From Tribonema minus (lineage: Eukaryota > Sar > Xanthophyceae > Tribonematales > Tribonemataceae): a stretch of 64,000 nt of DNA. Each line of letters begins with the position of its first letter. Positions within the stretch are counted from its first letter, which is position 1. The stretch is from positions 744,001 to 808,000 of the forward strand of contig JAFCMP010000368.1 of assembly GCA_017506865.1 (NCBI GenBank). The letters are read 5' to 3'. The notes below the pieces were generated by a model. The model was not told the origin of the DNA. It worked only from the letters and a program-made list of their open reading frames with translations, and searched no databases. The position numbers and the translations under genes are program-made. Below, in pieces: positions 1-10,958 of the stretch.

Positions 1-273
1 CACGGCCTGCCGTTATGGTGTAGAAGCAATGAGAGCGATACGCCGTGCAGTTGCGAGTACTGACTTTGGATGACAGTACGTTATGCTGGTACGGTGTGCT
101 GAGCGCTGTAACTTCATGTGTGACACTCCTGCAGGCGAATGAATGCGTTAATGAATGAATGAATGAATGAATGAGTGAATCAGTCGATTTCTTTTCTGAC
201 GCGGCGCACATGCTGACACCTGTTGCCGTGACGCAGTCGTGAGGGCGCGAATGAACCATTGAATGAATAATTA

Positions 274-300
274 TATGGAAACGACTCAAAAGATTGTAGT
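274..300 (-). repeat. Interspersed repeat R1, terminal fragment
   Basis: This is the conserved end of repeat R1, the rc form of the motif TTTTGA-TTCGTTTCCAT (here ATGGAAACGACTCAAAAG). Only the terminal 27 bases or so are present, so it is a short fragment of a family that recurs at least nine times in the window. Confidence 0.6.
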
Positions 301-907
301 AGTATATAACTTCAATTGACCTCTGACACTGGTGCGTATGTCAATGCCTTGGTACCGTGACGGCAGGCGACGCGGCACGCAGAGCTCGTGGCGATCGACC
401 GCGCTCTCGCAGAAGGGAGGAGCGTCACAGGCTGTGAACTGTAAGTTGAAGTGTCACAGGCTGCCACTGTAAGCCGTTTGCTATCACGCGGGCAGGAGGA
501 GTTAGGTTTGGGGTGGGTTGAGTGTGATGGTCAGGCATTGATCATTGCTTGCGTTTCTTGCAGTCACACAATTCTGTGATGCGCAAGGGTTGGGTTTGGG
601 TTAGGATTAGGGTTGGTGTCAAGGGCAGGCATTGACCAGCCCAGCACTGCCTGTGACTGCGCTGCTATTTCTTGCTGCATACAACACAACTTTGTGATAC
701 GCAAGGATTAGGGTTAGGTGCATGTGTATGGTAAGTGGCACTGACCATTGATGACGCTGTCTTTGACTCAAGTGCTATCCTCCCTGTATCACTACTGGTA
801 GCCTGCGGCGCACCAATAGAGTTAGGGTTAGGGTTAGAGTTAGGCATTAGGGTCAGGCGTTGGCCACGCTCACCGGTGCCTTTGACTCCACTGTCACCCA
901 CGAGTTT

Positions 908-1045
908 ATGGGAAACGACTCAAAAGATCGTAGAGCTCCAGGTGACAAGGTGTGCTTAGCGGCCAGTGCCTTCCACCAATAATAATAACCGTGGTCGCTG
1001 CTGCAGCAGCAATTGGCCACGTGTCAAACAGTGCCACCATATCCG
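908..1045 (-). repeat. Interspersed repeat R1, long copy
   Basis: This is one of the two longest R1 copies. It runs from the GGAAACGACTCAAAAGATCG end through AGTGCCTTCCACCAATAA to a GC-rich tail (GCTGCTGCAGCAGCAATTGG, then a CACGTGTCAAACAGTGCC segment). The same extended tail is found in the opposite orientation at about 20,105-20,228, so the full unit is at least 130 bp. No coding capacity is apparent; it looks like a SINE or MITE. Confidence 0.75.
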
Positions 1046-1534
1046 CAGGAGCCAAAATACTTCTGTGTGCGAGTGGTAATACTTTCAAGTACAACATAAG
1101 CATTCCTTGTTGCATGTATGTTGCCTCTGAGTCAATTGCGATCGCCCCCCGCGCGCCGCAGGTTTGTGACGTGTGAGCCGTTCATCCCTGAATCACATCA
1201 GATAATGGCAGTATAACATAAAGTTATAATACACAAGTACTTTGCTCCTGAGCGCTGCCTGTAACTTAATAGCGATTGCTCCCGTGCCGCAGGTTTGTGA
1301 CGTGTGAGCCGTGCATCATGTGCGCCGCGGCTCTCTCGCAGATGGGCATAGGTATGTATGTATGTATGCGTAGGGCATAGGTATGGAACAAAATGCGTTA
1401 TTGTATTTGTAGGGCATAGCTACGTAATTTTATCTGTGATGGCCGTGCTTGCAGATGCAATTTGGCTCAGTGAGGGGGATATTTGCGTTCAGATGCGTAA
1501 TGTGCGCCGCCGCTCTCTCGCAGATGGGCATTGA

Positions 1535-1645
1535 TATGAAAAACGAATCAAAAGAAGTTGAGCTCTAGGTGACAAGGGATGGTTAGCCGCAAGTGCCTTC
1601 CACCAATAACCGTGGTCGCCGCTGCGGCAGTCATGGCTGCAGTCG
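1535..1645 (-). repeat. Interspersed repeat R1
   Basis: This copy is in the same orientation as the one at 908-1045. It has AAAACGAATCAAAAGAAG, a GGTGACAAGGGATGG segment, AGTGCCTTCCACCAATAA and the CCGTGGTCGCCGCTGC tail. It has diverged by point changes. Confidence 0.7.
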
Positions 1646-2404
1646 TTGATATATAATCACGTACGGGTAGTGATTGGGCTAGCAGAAAGTGCAAACATTT
1701 ATGTTTGGCTTGAATGAGGGGAAAATTTACGGTCAGATGCATTGTTGCATTGCCAGTCTCTCACAAACTTTAATGGGCGAATGTAGGTACGCACTTCAAA
1801 AGTATATAATTGTAGGTTTAGGGTTTGAGTTAGCTAACCGTAACTCTAACCCTCATTCAACCCCGCTTATCTGCACTGCCACTTGCATCAACTTCTGGCA
1901 CATGCGTATAGCAGCGTGTAACCCTCGCCTCAAGGCCGTCTCTTGTAGCAATCAGAAGGGCCTGAATGAAGTAAAGTGCCTCTGCATTTTCCAGGCCAGC
2001 TTACAACGATGGTGAGCGCCGGTTTGCCTCTGTCTGTGGAGCAAACAATTGAGCGACAATATCCGGCAGGGCCTTCTCAAACAATCATTGCTGCCCTTGC
2101 CTGTAACCAATCAGTGCCGGTCGTCTGCGGTGCCTGTCACTTTCGATGTTCAATCGAAGCGTGCATTGATCGCTCTTCGCCCTCGCCCAGTTCTAAGCAA
2201 AGGAATCGGTGATGTCCATCCCTTCTTATGCCGTTCAAGTTTGCGTTGGGTGCCATCATATATAAGAAAATCCTGCCGTTTCATCAATTTTGACTGTCAG
2301 TTCGCTCGGCACCGGATTTGCATCACCACAACAACCCAATCTATTCATCTTTGTTGCGGAGTACTACACAAAGATTTGCGTGAAACGCGGCCGCACGCGA
2401 CACA

Positions 2405-3580
2405 GTAAAGGACGCTTCGCCGATTCATCGTTTGCAAGGGCCTGTTCAAACAGTCAGTGCCGCCCTTGCCTGCAAACAATCAGCTGCGATGCATGTACTG
2501 TTTTATCCAGTCGCAGTGTGCAACAGTTGACCTTCGCTCTCACCCAGTCCTTTGCACCGCCATTGGTCATGTCCATGGGTGGTAACCCTGCGTCTAACGC
2601 TTCTCATGCCATTCAAGCATACTTGGGCGCCACAATGAAGGACGCTTCGCCGATTCATCGCTTGACATGTAGTTCTGTAAGCAACAGATGTCACTTCGTA
2701 TATGTCTGTTTGCTCAGCAACGAATGCGGTTTGTCACCACAGCCCAGTCTACTCATGTGCATTGCCAATCAATTTATCTTGCGGCTTTGAACCTTTGCCA
2801 TAGCCTCCAGTTCTGAGAAGGCGATGCGCTGTTGATCGCCTTCGCTTTGTTGCTGATTACTATTCACACGTCTGCGTAAGACGTGGCAGCAGTCGCAGAG
2901 GCTGCGTCCAAACTTTGGGCCATGAAAACCTCTGCAGCATTGAACCTAGCCCATGACGTCTAAACCTGGTAAACAGGTGTTGGATGTGGTTTGTCATCAC
3001 AACCCTTCCTGCTCATCTGCAAATTGACATCTTGCAACACGAAACCTGTGCAGCATTCACCTTCGCGGCCATAACCTCTACTTCTGATGTATTGCGTCCT
3101 GTTGACAACCTCAATGGCCTCTTGTGCAAGCCGAGTGTCCTTTGGGTGCCACAATGAACAAGCTCCGCCAAGTGATCTGTTTTTTGTCAGTTCCATCGGC
3201 ATTGGATCAACATTTATAGCCATAACCTGGAAATATATGAGTGTGGTGTTCATCACTTTTATGGCTTCACGCGCAGGCCGAGTGTACATTGGGAGACTGC
3301 GTCTGAATTCTGGACCATGAAACCTGTGCAGCATTGAATTGGGCCATGAATTATATACCAGTTCTGATCTGACGGTGTTCTGTGGCTCACATATTTGGCT
3401 TCGCGCGCAGGCCGAGTGTACTTTGGGTGCTACAATGATCGCTTCGGCGGCTGCGGGTCTATCGTCTCGGTGCATGAGGGCAGGTGTGTATGCAATGACT
3501 CCTGTAGGTATGTATGCAATGACCTAAGGTATGTCCACAATGACCGCTTTGGCGGCTGCGGGTCTGTCGCCGCACTGTGA
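2405..3580 (+). repeat. Diverged tandem array, possible junction echoes
   Basis: Several segments recur in this interval. GGACGCTTCGCCGATTCATC occurs at about 2410 and 2639. A segment beginning GCAGGCCGAGTGTACTTTGG follows an acceptor-like pyrimidine/CAG context at about 3134, 3280 and 3410. ACCATGAAACCTGTGCAGC-like segments lie near 2920, 3040 and 3320. The structure resembles the acceptor-side echo arrays in genes A, B and E, which suggests a decayed or undetected exon nearby, but I could not build a phased exon. Confidence 0.4.
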
Positions 3581-3630
3581 GTATAGAAAAATGAATATAC
3601 TGCGAAGTGCTTCAAAGTATTTATCCGGCG

Positions 3631-3702
3631 ACCACGAAATTGGTGGAAGGTTAACCATCCCTTGTCACCTTGAGCTCTACGATCTTTTGATTCGTTTCCA
3701 TT
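3631..3702 (+). repeat. Interspersed repeat R1
   Basis: This is a plus-orientation R1 copy: ATTGGTGGAAGG, a CCCTTGTCACC segment, GAGCTCTACGATCTTTTGAT and TTCGTTTCCATT. It lacks the CACTTGCGGCTGACC block that is present at 11,742. Confidence 0.7.
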
Positions 3703-3879
3703 AAACGTAGTTCAGCGTATTCACTTCAGAGATTGATGTTTGAATCACTGGTAAATACAAAAGTGCAGATGGTTTGCAGAACTCATGTACTTTGAAGTAC
3801 ATGGACATCACACGAGGCGTTAGGCTGCGCGTCCTGCCAAGCGCTTCATGCCCTTACCCTAATGCTAATTGTAGTACTG

Positions 3880-4912
3880 ACCCTAACCTTAAACCTGCGG
3901 CAGCAGCCACGTGGCTCAGCTAACGCATTCACGGCTAGCCCTCGTCTACCCCTACAATGCTGAATCGTAAGGTATGTAGGACAGCGGTCGCTTGTGCAAT
4001 GCTTCTCAGCGCTCAGCGCACGGGTGCCGATGAGCGTTGCTGCTGCAGCCACATGATATACTCTGAAATCTGGTGTCTGGTGTAAATACCAGGCAAAGCA
4101 CGCATATCTCTAGAGTCACGTGCATTTGGTTTAAATATCAGACAAACCATGCATATTTCTAGAGTCGCGTGCATCCGGATAGTCTGCCCATCAAACAGTA
4201 ACCGTGTATCGTGCAAAGTACATCACAAGAAGAGATTTTTTTGCATCATATGAAGCATGACACTGCACGTCCTGCCAGGTGCTGCTGCAGCAGCAGCAGC
4301 GACATTGCTCATCTCACACAGTCACGCCTATCCCTCACCTTGACGCGATGCCCCCGTGTACAACGGTTCGCATACTGATCATGCCGCTGAGCGCTGCTGC
4401 CGCAGCCACTGATACTCTTTGAGTTCCGTCGTTGGATATGATGCAAAAAGCACACTTCTTGCGCTGTGTACATCTAAACTGTCTACACATTGTTGTGTCA
4501 TACGTGCGGCGAAGTACATCATGAGTCATTGCGTCATATGAAGCATGACGCTGCGTGTCCTGCCACGCGCTGCTGCTGCTGCCGCCACATGGCACACAGT
4601 CACGCCTTTCCCTCACTTTGACTCTACTTCGAGGTATGTATGGTGACGCTCCCGTGTACAATGGCTACACGGTTGCAGCGCTCATCTCACTGTTGCACCT
4701 TTCTGTGCCCCTACAATTCAGAACACTAAGGTATGTATGGCGCTGCCCCCACGCTGCGTGCTGCTGCTGCTCATGCCGTTGAGCGCTGCTGCTGCAGCCA
4801 CATGGCTCCTTCAACGCATTCATGCACCCACCCCCACAATCTTGAACCCTAAGGTATGTATGGCACTGCTCTCATGTACAACGCTTGACACTGCTGAGCG
4901 CTGCTGCTGCAG
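3880..4912 (+). repeat. Acceptor-side junction echo array upstream of the 4913 exon
   Basis: About seven diverged units contain GCTGCTGCTGCAGCCACATGG-like sequence, followed by a CCTCTACAAT...TAAGGTATGTATGGC segment; they lie near 3895, 4040, 4275, 4400, 4570, 4775 and 4900. The last unit supplies the acceptor (GCTGCTGCAG) of the exon at 4913. This matches the rule that 5' exon ends are echoed upstream. Confidence 0.6.
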
Positions 4913-5016
4913 CCACATGGCGCCCGCTGCGCATACCTACCCCGTCGTAACGGGCCTGCGCAAGGAGGACGCCGTGGCGCTGTTCCGGAAGTTCTATGCA
5001 AGAGAAAATGGCAAAG
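4913..5016 (+). CDS. Probable internal exon of an unidentified gene
   Basis: This is a 104-nt open segment between a CTGCTGCAG acceptor and a GTGATG donor. It translates as HMAPAAHTYPVVTGLRKEDA followed by a basic, amphipathic stretch (VALFRKFYARENGK). It enters and leaves out of phase 0 (one base, 34 codons, one base). A decayed copy of its 3' half with the donor lies at about 5148-5220, and copies of its 5' end lie upstream; the same arrangement surrounds well-supported exons elsewhere in the window. A possible terminal exon of the same gene is 6021-6065 (acceptor CACTTGCAG, then TRVLNDVAQMGLRV and TAG), which is weak. I do not recognise the protein. Confidence 0.4.
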
Positions 5017-5147
5017 GTGATGATGCGTTTATGCACCGCAATGCTCGTCCAACTGGCACTTAATTTCTGATCTAAACCAAGTGGATCTTCCTTGCCACGT
5101 ATAATGATATGCACCAGAAACATGCGAGAACAGCAAGGCGCACTTCA

Positions 5148-5222
5148 ACAAGGAAAGAAGGACGCCGTATCGCTGTTCTGCAAGTTCTATGCGAGAGTGA
5201 ACGGCAGAGGTGATGATGCATA
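5148..5222 (+). repeat. Donor-side junction echo of the 4913 exon
   Basis: This is a decayed copy of the 3' half of the preceding exon (GAAGGACGCCGTATCGCTGT, then TTCTATGCGAGAGTGAACGG) and ends at the same GGTGATGATG donor context. It lies only 130 bp downstream of the real exon. Confidence 0.6.
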
Positions 5223-5239
5223 CTGGCGCGGCGCAGCGC

Positions 5240-7370
5240 ATAGATGAAGTTCAATATGCCACCCCTCTGTTGCAGCGGTCCTGCAACTGCATGCTCAGTG
5301 ACATATGTGCACTTGTGGCAGTCTGCTCACGAGAGCAACGCAAGCGGCTTAAACTGGACAGCCCTGACTTGAAGTTGACGCACAGATTCCGAAGTCCGCT
5401 GCATCAGCAGCAGTTGACACTGGTTCAAACCCGTTCCCCTGCATGGGGGTAAGCAGAACGCATCACATCAGCACCGCGCCGGCTCCTCACCCGCTAGCAT
5501 CGTGTCACTCGCTGCTTCAACCGGCACTTGCGCTACGTGCATTCCTGCATCACTGCGCTACCGACAGTGCTCACCGCCCCAAGGGCCGCCATTCTGGTGT
5601 TGCGGCGCAAATTGACTTGCTTGCTCTTGCCCGCTCCCCTGTACTTGCGTTCGCAGCGCCACAGCCCAAGCGGCGGAAGCGATGACGCCCAACGCAGCAG
5701 CGCTCAGCATGGGTATGTAGGTACTGTGCGCCCGGGTGTTGTTGATACAACGCATCTCGATACCTGTACGACTCAACCGAGATGCGTCGCATCGACAACA
5801 CCAGGGGTGCACAGTAGGTACAAAATCGCAGGCAGCGCCCACTCAGCGCACGCGCATCTCTCAAAGCCCCACTAGTGAACGGCGTCAGCAGCAGCTGCAG
5901 CAGTGCTCCGCAGCAGCCGTACTTGTCCATGAGCACACATTCGAGGTCAGGGTCAGGGCAGGGGGTTACATGGCTCAGCTTGCGCCGGGGTTACCGGCAT
6001 AGCAACTCCTGCACTTGCAGACGCGCGTGTTGAACGATGTCGCACAGATGGGGCTGCGAGTGTAGCGAAAACAAGCGCCGTTTGACGACCGGCAAATTGT
6101 GGTGGTAGCGGCCGCGGGCCTCTTCTGATCCACTTCATACATACCCATGCGACGCACATACAGCTCTCATGGGCATTCTTCAACTTGCAGGTGTGTCCGG
6201 AGAGGCATCAAGCGCGGACAATCAAAGCGCAGTTGAAAGCTAGCAGGTGCCATCGTGGTCACCTCAGGGGTTGTGTGGGCTTATCGCACTGCATATGCTC
6301 GGCACGGCGTTGCCCGTACCTCATCAAGCATTGGTCAGCGCCCTGTGGTGCTTGCGTCTGGAGCCTGTTGCCAAATATCATCACAGGAGCACACATTGTC
6401 TCTGTCGACACCTTTACGCATTGTTGTCGTGACAAATGATGTGTGCAGCTGGTGTTTGATCCTGCCTGGTGCGGTCTAGCTTGCAGAGTGCGCCTTGTCG
6501 GCCGCACCGTGGAGGTCATGACAGTCTGGTTTGGTATAAAACCAGTTGCAGCTGGTCGTGCGCACTGCCTTGACCTTTAGAAGTAAATTTTTTGTTTGCG
6601 TCAAGGTATGCGTCTTGCGACTCGCTGGTGTATTGGTTGCCAATTGTTTTCACAACGCATGGTTACACAGGCATCGTTGCACGTTCGCGCGCGGGTGTTA
6701 TTAGAGCAATACTCATCTTGAAGTTGGCGTCCACTAGGTGGTAGCATATACAATCAAACACGATGATGCGGCAGTTACAGCCAAAGCAAGTGTTTGAAAG
6801 TGAGCAATCACCAGATGTTCAAGAAAGCTTTGCGGCGCACCATGAGTACAGGCCTGGGACCAGAGGCATGGGCAACCACTTATGTATACTCCATGACCTA
6901 GGAGCCGTCAGCCCCATACTGTGCGGAAACACTGGCATCCGCTGTGCAAATTTCTTGATCGTCATCGGCAGCGGTCGGATGGGAGGTGCCGACAGCTTGT
7001 ACGCTGTGCACGCTGAGACACAAGCTCTGCAGGCATGTAGTTACTGATCGACATGCATGTATGCAATTTGTGGAGAGGGGCGAATGACACGAATACGCAA
7101 GCTGGGCGTTTACCAGAGCACAGCAACAGTGTTCGGCTTCGAAGGCGCTGGTGCAACACTGTAGGCAATGTCAGTGGATCCTCATCAGAAGCAAGCCTGC
7201 TATGTGCCTTCTGTTGCTGTGGCGACGGCTGCAAAGCCAGTGTCCCAGTGGGTATATGCATCTGACACAAAAAAAGCTCCCTCTGCTTCAGTAGTAGGTG
7301 ATCGAACTTTTAATCGACCAGCGTGCCTTGTACCCCATGTATGCCGCCGGGATTGGGAGGAGGGCCGAAA
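5240..7370. other. Stretch without a recognised gene
   Basis: Apart from repeat R3 (about 5733-5815) and the weak terminal-exon candidate at 6021-6065, I see no supported gene here. The open frames (for example 6763-7047, plus) have no recognisable domain and no phased partners. Confidence 0.4.
5733..5815. repeat. Repeat R3, paired inverted copies
   Basis: The segment has GGTGTTGTTGATACAACGC followed by ATCTCGATACC, then the inverted form GATGCGTCGCATCGACAACACC. It is an imperfect palindrome flanked by GTGCGCCC and GGTGCACA. Related copies occur at about 17,053-17,125, 25,172-25,215 and 25,465-25,500. Confidence 0.65.
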
Positions 7371-7373
7371 GAA

Positions 7374-7453
7374 CCCGAGCGGGATTCGAACCTCTAACGA
7401 CACCCTGCGAGAGCAGAGCACTAACTCTTTACCCACTAAGCTATCCGAAGGCA
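7374..7453 (-). tRNA. tRNA-like sequence, probably a pseudogene or tRNA-derived remnant
   Basis: The minus strand carries a near-consensus pol III A box (TAGCTTAGTGGG) and a perfect B box (GGTTCGAATCC) at tRNA-like spacing. A plausible anticodon stem (CTCTG with CAGGG) encloses a 6-nt loop. The T stem and acceptor stem do not pair well, and the D-arm to anticodon-arm spacing is wrong for a normal cloverleaf. I therefore favour a degenerate tRNA or tRNA-derived SINE head over a working tRNA, and I do not assign an isotype. Confidence 0.4.
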
Positions 7454-7944
7454 GCTATTATATGATATCGAGCTGCACTATGTATACGGCTACCACCTGC
7501 GAATCTGCACGCCCCGCGGCCTTGGCATCTGCACTCAGATACTGCAGGCCTTTTTCAGCAAGCAAGAAAGCCTCACTGGCACGATCACTGACATGGCATG
7601 ACACCAAGCATGTACGTGCGACGTCAGGCGGGCGAAGCTGCGTTGTGCCTTAAGGCTATATCATCGTCTTGAGAGGGCTGCTACAAGGCACACCCTACCT
7701 CAAGCGCTACAGGCAACCCTTACCTCAAGCGCTGCTAAACCCCCCTTCAGGAGCACCTAGACTGGGACGAACTTATGTATGCGTTTCTGAGCAAGCGTCT
7801 CCTCTGTTGTACAGTAGATTGCACACTGACACACTGCCCGTAAGCTGGCGACAGACACCCTCTTTTCCTTCCGTTACTCACAGCGAAGAGCCCCTATTGG
7901 GGGATTGTTCAAGTTGGGGGGTGTTGAGCCAGGGGGCCGCCGAC

Positions 7945-10332
7945 TCAGAGCCTGAGGGCCTCGCCCTCAAACACGTGCGCGTGCAGCTTGCGGTTGCGGT
8001 ACGGCTGGCGCAGCTTCTGGAGCGCGTGGTCCTCGATCTGACGCACGCGCTGCCACGAGAGGCGGAAGATCTGGCCGATCTCCTGGTGCGTGCGCGCGCG
8101 CCTGCCGTCGAGGCCGAAGCGCAGGCGCACGACCTCCCGCTCGCGCGCGCTAAGGGTGCCGAGCAGCTGCGCTACGCTCTCCCTGAGCATGGACTGGTGC
8201 GCGCGGTCCTCCGGCAGCGGCTCTGAGTCTGAGTCATGCAGCGAGTCCTCGAGCGTCATGCGCGACTTTCCGCCGAGCGACGCTGCCGACCTTGCGCGGC
8301 GCGTTGCCAAGCGGTTGCTCCATGGACAGCGCGGGCCGCTCCGCCTCGCGACAGAACTCAATTTTCCGGGCCGGGACCTGGGTGTGTGGTAGAAGGGAGA
8401 AGGGGGGGGGGGGGTCATGTGCCAACTTGTTAGGCGCCGACTTCAAGTCGAGCAGAGTCTGACTCAAAATTTTCGGCAAATTTGGCACAAAATGAAGCCA
8501 AAAACCAGGAACCAGCAGGGGGCACGGGGAGGGGGACTTGATGGTCTTGGTGTGCAGTCACACGCGGCGCAGTCTCCGAGAGTCTGCCATGCATGGGCCA
8601 TGGCCGACATGCCGCAATCATGACCAACGTGGTCCAAAGTGGCACGTGAAGCAATGTGCACTGCAACTTGCTTCAGAGCTCTCATTGGATAATTGTGATG
8701 GAACGACAAAGCCGTATGCAAGAATCCTTGCTGCATATATCCCTGCTGCATATTTTGTCTCAAACAACATGAAGCTAGTGCCTGGGGGTGTTAAGAACAA
8801 AAATCACGTCTTCTGAATTAAATTTTCTGCAAGTGCCTGACAAATGCAGCACTGCAGTACTGACTCAATGAGGTATTGAAGATAGGCATAGATGCTACCA
8901 CTAGTAATACTTCCACAGCATACTTTCATCTAACTTTCTTGACAGAAAGGAGGGTCACTGACTGCACACTAAACGCGACACAAATGAGGGCAAATAAAAC
9001 CTTGGAAGATAGAGCTAATGCAGGGAGGAACTGAGGTGCACTGCTCAGTTGGCGCGCTCACAAGCATGCAATTGCCGCTGAGCAACTGCAATGTGACACT
9101 CTGGTAGACCGAACCGTGGTCTCACAAGAACCACAACCTTAAACATCAACTATTGTCATTGCAGTTGTCATTGCAGTGGCACAAAGTAGAGTTAAAAATG
9201 CTGTCCACCCACTGGCAGCTGTGAACACCTGTAATCGCAAGCTCAGCTCCTCATCTGTTGGTGCGCGCACGAACTCCAGACTGAGTTCCCTGGTCGCGCG
9301 CCCGATGCTGTTGAGCAAGTTGTGCACGTGCACGGGCAGCCGGATGGTGCGCCCCTGGTTAGCGATGGCGCGCATGATGGCCGCCTTGATCCACCATGTG
9401 GCGTACGTGGAGAACCTGAACCCCTTGTCAGGGTCAAACCTCTCCGCAGCCGTCATGAGCCTGAACACCCCCTCTTGCACCAGGTCCGACACTGTCAGAG
9501 CCAGACCCCGGCGCTCGTAGCGCCTGGCGATGGACATGGTGAGCCGCAGGTTGGCGCTGATCATGGTCGTCTTGGCGCGAGCGAAGCGTATCATGTTGAG
9601 CTTCAGGGTATCCTCATCGACCTTCATGTGGGCGGCCCACTCGGCGCGGCTGGGCTGTCGCTCCAGCTGCACCGCCAGCTCCTTTTTCGCTGCTTCCCAC
9701 TCCAACCCCGGCTGTATGTCTCTGCCCAGCGCAACCTCCTCCTCTGGCTTCAGCAGGTCAATCTGCGGACAAGCGTGTGCGGTGTGCTTGTGAGTTGCAG
9801 CCTGGTGCGCAGTTATGCGTCAGCGGACACACTGTGGCATGAGGGGTGGCGCAGGCACCGGCGAATATCAATTTCCATGGAGCGTGGCTAGCGCAGCAAA
9901 TATAGCGAGGCAAGGCGTTTCGCTGCGCGATGCTGTCCGTCGACGCATGATCATCGCTGCTGTGCCTTTACGCAATGTCATTGTCTCGTCCACAAAAATA
10001 CTCACAGTGCGTGAACGGTACCAGCTGAGGGCACCAGCGTCGACTGGCAAAGCAGACCCCCCCTTCATGAATGCTTGACGCATCATCCGCGTCCCGAGCT
10101 GCGATCCCCTCTTTTTCGTGGACACTGCCCTCGCCTTCCCGAGGCCTTGCTGTTGAGACCGTATCTTTGTGTAAATATTATGCACGGCGGAGCGCAGGCT
10201 CCTGTGCTGCTGCTGCTGCTGCTGCTGCAGCAGCAACGCAAAGTGCCTGCTGCAGAGAGGAGATACGGTGGTGAAGGCTCGGGCGTCGACCAGCAGCGTC
10301 GCCACGACCATCAGCACGCCTCGCCTCGGCAT
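7945..10332 (-). CDS. Plastid-targeted RNA polymerase sigma-70 factor, 3 exons
   Basis: The product directs a bacterial-type plastid RNA polymerase to promoters. Exons on the minus strand: 10332-10006 (donor GTGAGT), 9762-9229 (acceptor TTGTCCGCAG, donor GTGTTC) and 8377-7945 (acceptor CACACCCAG); all three join in phase 0. Exon 1 starts at ATG 10332 (MPRRGVLMVVATLLVDARAF), a signal-peptide-like core ending in an A-F context, then a polyQ tract; this resembles a bipartite secondary-plastid leader. Exon 2 has region 1.2 (LLKPEEEVALGRDIQ) and region 2 (RLTMSIARRYERRGL, VSDLVQEG, GFRFSTYATWWIKAAI). Exon 3 carries the region 3-4 linker (RPALSMEQPLG) and region 4 (LSAREREVVRLRFGLDG, LSWQRVRQIEDHALQKLR). 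Oddity: between the linker and SRMTLEDSL the frame shifts by one, at about 8270-8300. A 25-nt GT..AG micro-intron or an indel would explain this. Length is about 420 residues, normal for the family. Confidence 0.88.
9763..10005 (-). other. Sigma gene intron 1
   Basis: This 243-nt intron (donor ACT|GTGAGTATT, acceptor CTTGTCCGCAG) separates the leader exon from the exon that begins with region 1.2. It contains no visible junction echoes, in contrast to genes A, B and E. Confidence 0.7.
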
Positions 10333-10742
10333 GGCTGCACACCAAAGTACTCGTGTTTCTGTGTCGCCGCGCAGCCGAGGAGCACAGGTTGCGGTGCTGA
10401 TCCGTGACCACAAGTTGTTGCAGAGAGGCGACGCGTGAGGGCTAAGCCTTTGCTGTGGCAGTGAAGTGCTGTCCGACGTCGGGCAGCTGCTATTGTCTCA
10501 TCCTGGAGGCGTCAGCTTACTCGACAGCAGCGGATTTCTCTCCCAAAACCCTGCACTTCAAGTGAAGCTTGAACTTGAAGTAATATCGACTGTGCACTTA
10601 CTTTTTAAATGCTGGTCGGCACATGCAGTAGCATTGCACAATTGTTTTTGAGGAAGTGCATCACCCGCACCTCAGTACGGCAAATGACATAGGTGGACCA
10701 AACCCTACCTGCAGGGTGGCCAGGTCAAGTCTCAGCCCTATC

Positions 10743-10750
10743 TATAAATA
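10743..10750 (+). promoter_or_regulatory. Possible TATA box of gene A
   Basis: TATAAATA lies 209 bp upstream of the gene A start codon, inside the 626-bp region shared with the divergently transcribed sigma factor gene. Only the motif and its position support it. Confidence 0.3.
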
Positions 10751-10958
10751 TACGATCACTCTAATTCCGGCCACAGCAAGCACAGCTGTTGTGGTCCCAC
10801 CACCATCCAAGCCACACAAGTGTCGTGTCGGCCTTGCTTTCATTCTGAGAAAAAGTTTGAAGTCTCCAGTTGAAGTTCTGAGGGGAATGCAAGTTGAAGT
10901 GCAGCACCTTTTTTTTTTGTGTGTGTGTTCGTTGTTACGTACAACCGCACAGGCATAC

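Larger units (their letters stand above)
1..2400. other. Gene-free repeat-rich stretch
   Basis: I recognise no gene here. The stretch contains a GAAT-type simple repeat (about 139-180), several TTAGGG-like runs (about 590-640 and 820-850) and three copies of interspersed repeat R1 (listed separately). Short open frames are present, but none has recognisable domains or consistent splice phasing. Confidence 0.5.

Noticed and set aside
139..180. GAAT tandem run as a CRISPR-like array
   Set aside because: It is a simple 4-bp microsatellite without spacers.
10200..10245. CAG/CTG run in sigma exon 1 as a regulatory repeat
   Set aside because: It simply encodes a Gln tract after the leader. Similar triplet runs are common in this window.
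7945..10332. Sigma factor as evidence of bacterial contamination
   Set aside because: The gene has introns with consensus splice sites and a leader resembling secondary-plastid targeting, as expected for a nuclear plastid sigma factor.
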